Below are positions 5,689 to 7,032 of a stretch of 7,032 nt of DNA, in pieces. A model generated the notes under the pieces. The model did no database searches, was not told the origin of the DNA, and worked only from the letters and a program-made list of their open reading frames with translations. The position numbers were made by a program, and so were the translations under genes. The stretch's first letter is position 1. Each line of letters begins with the position of its first letter. The DNA is from Acetobacteraceae bacterium (GTDB lineage Bacteria; Pseudomonadota; Alphaproteobacteria; Acetobacterales; Acetobacteraceae), in contig JADYYZ010000306.1 in NCBI GenBank assembly GCA_020853405.1, positions 1 to 7,032 of the forward strand. Direction: 5' to 3'.

Positions 5689-6765
5689 CTAGGACGCTGG
5701 GGGAGGCGGCTCGCCCTTCTTGGGAATGCGCTTGGTCACGATCCAGGTGTCGCCGAATGTGTCGCAGAAACGCGTGTGCAGCCCGCCCGGACCGCCGGAC
5801 ACGTAGATCATGAACTGGTCCGGACGCGCGGCGAGCGCCACACCCTTGTCGCTGAACTGGTCGGGACGAATCTTGCGCATCGCCGCGAGCTTGCTTTCGG
5901 AGAAGCTCGAGAACGGGATGTGCCGCGTGTGCTCGTACAGGTATTCCTTCGCCTTCTGCTTGGTGAAGCCGTCCTGCATCATCATCTTCGCATGCTCGGT
6001 GCACATGATGACCGGCATCTCGCCCTGGCCGAACTGCGGGAAGATGTTGATGCCGCCTTCGCCGTGCAGCGCCCCGGCGATGTTCTCCAGCACGTCCTCG
6101 CCGGTGACGCACTCCGGGAACTCCATGGTGCGCACGCCGCCAGGTGCCGCCACGGTTACCGTGTTCTCGTTCCTGTCGAAGCCGCGCTCGACGTGATAGG
6201 GCTCCCAGGGGCTCTCTTCCTCCCATTCCGCGAAGCACCAGGTGAAGCGGCCGGGCTGTGCGTGCACGGCCTTCGTGCCAACGCCGGGAATGCGCCCGCC
6301 GATGTTCAGCATGGCGAGATTCACCGCCCGGCCGATGGTGGCGTTGGCGCGCCATCCCGGTCCCATGCAGCCCCAGCTGAAGTTGATGTCGAGCTCGTGG
6401 CGGATCGGCCCGTTGATCATCAGCATGGGCGTGGCCGGATGCGTTGTCGTATTGACGCTGTACAGGTTGTATGCCGGGTCGAGCAGCGCCTGGATCGATC
6501 CCACCACCACCGGGAAGTACTCGGGGAGGCAGCCGGCCATCACGGCGTTGATCGCCAGCTTCTCGATCGTCGCTTCGCCGTACTTCGGCGGCAGGCGGCC
6601 GATGCTGAAGTCGGCGGGCCAGCCGAGACCCTTGACCATCGCCTCGACGCGCCTCGCCGTCGGCGGGATCACCGGCAGACCATCGGTCCAGCCCGCGCGG
6701 TACATGTGATCGAAAACGGCATCGACATCGCCTTCGAGCAGATGTCGCTTTGATACCAGGCCCAT
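5689..6765 (-). CDS. Conserved protein of unknown function, partner of UGSC-family genes
   Basis: A 358-residue soluble protein without signal peptide or membrane helices. I recognise its conserved blocks from genes that stand beside UGSC-family (seleno)protein genes, but no biochemical function is known to me. The blocks are AGWTDGLPVIPPTARRVEAM (24-43), RLPPKYGEATIEKLAINAVM (57-76), AGCLPEYFPVVVGSIQALLD (77-96), THPATPMLMINGPIRHEL (108-125), WGCMGPGWRANATIGRA (131-147), a FAEWEEESPWEPYHVERGF segment (178-196), and a C-terminal IYVSGGPGGLHTRF (320-333) before WIVTKRIPKK. Cysteines are at 79, 133, 177, 219, 255 and 334; those in AGC and WGCMGPGW lie in the most conserved blocks and are candidates for redox or metal roles (inference). 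The ATG has AGGAG seven bases upstream. It starts 28 bases after the UGSC gene, which fits cotranscription. No in-frame TGA is present, so this subunit itself is not a selenoprotein. A PDQF sequence occurs twice, at 301-304 and 315-318. Confidence 0.65.
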   Translation of the reverse strand: MGLVSKRHLLEGDVDAVFDHMYRAGWTDGLPVIPPTARRVEAMVKGLGWPADFSIGRLPPKYGEATIEKLAINAVMAGCLPEYFPVVVGSIQALLDPAYNLYSVNTTTHPATPMLMINGPIRHELDINFSWGCMGPGWRANATIGRAVNLAMLNIGGRIPGVGTKAVHAQPGRFTWCFAEWEEESPWEPYHVERGFDRNENTVTVAAPGGVRTMEFPECVTGEDVLENIAGALHGEGGINIFPQFGQGEMPVIMCTEHAKMMMQDGFTKQKAKEYLYEHTRHIPFSSFSESKLAAMRKIRPDQFSDKGVALAARPDQFMIYVSGGPGGLHTRFCDTFGDTWIVTKRIPKKGEPPPPAS

Positions 6766-6772
6766 GTTCGTG

Positions 6773-6777
6773 CTCCT
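6773..6777 (-). promoter_or_regulatory. Ribosome binding site of the UGSC-partner gene
   Basis: AGGAG on the minus strand, seven bases before the ATG at 6765. It lies in the 28-base gap after the UGSC-family stop codon, supporting separate initiation within one operon mRNA. Confidence 0.7.
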
Positions 6778-6793
6778 GTCGAGGTGGGCGGCG

Positions 6794-7032
6794 CTAGGCG
6801 CGCGGCAGGGGCTGTTCGGAAACGGCGGCGATGATCTCGGTCACTTTCTCGCGCGCGATCCGGCGGATGGTCTCCTCCGGCAGCGACTCGAACGGATGCG
6901 GGATCACCACGAAGGGCGCATCCGGATAGCCGCGCGCCTTCATCAGCATGCGCGCGAGGCTCTGGAAAGATTGGCTCACGAGCAGCGCAGTGGGGCGCCC
7001 GCGGTCCATGAACTCACATGCGGCGTGGACAC
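6794..7032 (-). CDS. UGSC family (seleno)protein, C-terminal part (5' end outside the window)
   Basis: The minus-strand frame is open to the window edge and shows the last 78 residues. The visible part reads CEFMDRGRPTALLVSQSF, then SLARMLMKARGYPDAPFVVI, PHPFESL and an EETIRRIAREKVTEII helix. This matches the C-terminal region I know from UGSC-like proteins: an E-x-x-x-RG-x-P-T turn, a strand ending in S/T-x-x-F, 'lar..a...G.pd.p.v.i.hP' and a C-terminal helix. Members carry a U/T/C-G-S-C motif near the N-terminus, with selenocysteine in some, and are thought to be redox proteins. That motif lies outside this window, so whether this copy uses selenocysteine, cysteine or another residue cannot be told. 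The in-frame ATG at 7009 is internal: the seven codons before it continue the family pattern. Stop TAG. It is the most upstream visible gene of the cluster. The reaction is unknown. Confidence 0.7.
   Translation of the reverse strand, partial: VHAACEFMDRGRPTALLVSQSFQSLARMLMKARGYPDAPFVVIPHPFESLPEETIRRIAREKVTEIIAAVSEQPLPRA

Noticed and set aside
4733..6355. A 540-codon minus-strand frame overlapping the UGSC-partner and EthD-like genes
   Set aside because: It is out of frame with both recognised genes, is rich in Arg/Gly/Ala, and runs across their start and stop signals. It is a shadow of GC-rich codon bias.
3004..6753. A 1249-codon open frame on the plus strand, antisense to the whole accessory cluster
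   Set aside because: It lies codon-aligned opposite three minus-strand genes that share the same frame. Such a frame stays open whenever the sense genes avoid TTA, CTA and TCA codons, as GC-rich genes do, and TAG stops read as CTA on the other strand. Its translation is Arg/Ala/His-rich with no family motif, while the sense genes show clear motifs.

Overview
This window most likely comes from a GC-rich alphaproteobacterium. The evidence is a dnaJ - (DUF6314) - dapB gene order on the plus strand and a DUF2244 membrane protein, a family I know mainly from Alphaproteobacteria. No RNA gene, CRISPR array, insertion sequence or integrase is visible, and no gene-free stretch exceeds 300 bases.

Positions 1-1917 are a housekeeping plus-strand operon. 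It holds the 3' part of dnaJ (chaperone), a short DUF6314-family gene that follows dnaJ after 22 bases, and a complete dapB (4-hydroxy-tetrahydrodipicolinate reductase, lysine/meso-diaminopimelate synthesis). A DUF2244 gene (1976-2530, minus strand) converges on dapB. The convergent junction carries three tandem copies of a 17-base unit that repeats the last codons and stop of the DUF2244 gene.

Positions 2716-7032 hold a minus-strand accessory cluster transcribed towards the housekeeping block. In order of transcription it contains: the C-terminal part of a UGSC-type (seleno)protein-family gene cut by the window edge; a 358-residue conserved protein with the GWTDGLPV signature that I associate with UGSC genes; a 222-residue protein with two EthD/Dabb-like ferredoxin-fold halves; and a 651-residue flavin/iron-sulfur oxidoreductase of the trimethylamine dehydrogenase / 2,4-dienoyl-CoA reductase type. 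Gaps of 28, 81 and 267 bases separate them. All four stop with TAG, while all four housekeeping genes stop with TGA, which suggests the two blocks have different histories.

The most interesting part is this cluster. It combines a probable thiol/selenol redox protein, its dedicated partner, a small barrel protein of a type common in catabolic operons, and a flavoenzyme. The flavoenzyme has a serine in place of one expected Fe-S ligand cysteine and lacks the glycine-rich NAD(P)H motif in its second nucleotide domain. The substrate is unknown. A joint catabolic or redox role is an inference from co-orientation and family membership. The UGSC motif itself lies outside the window.
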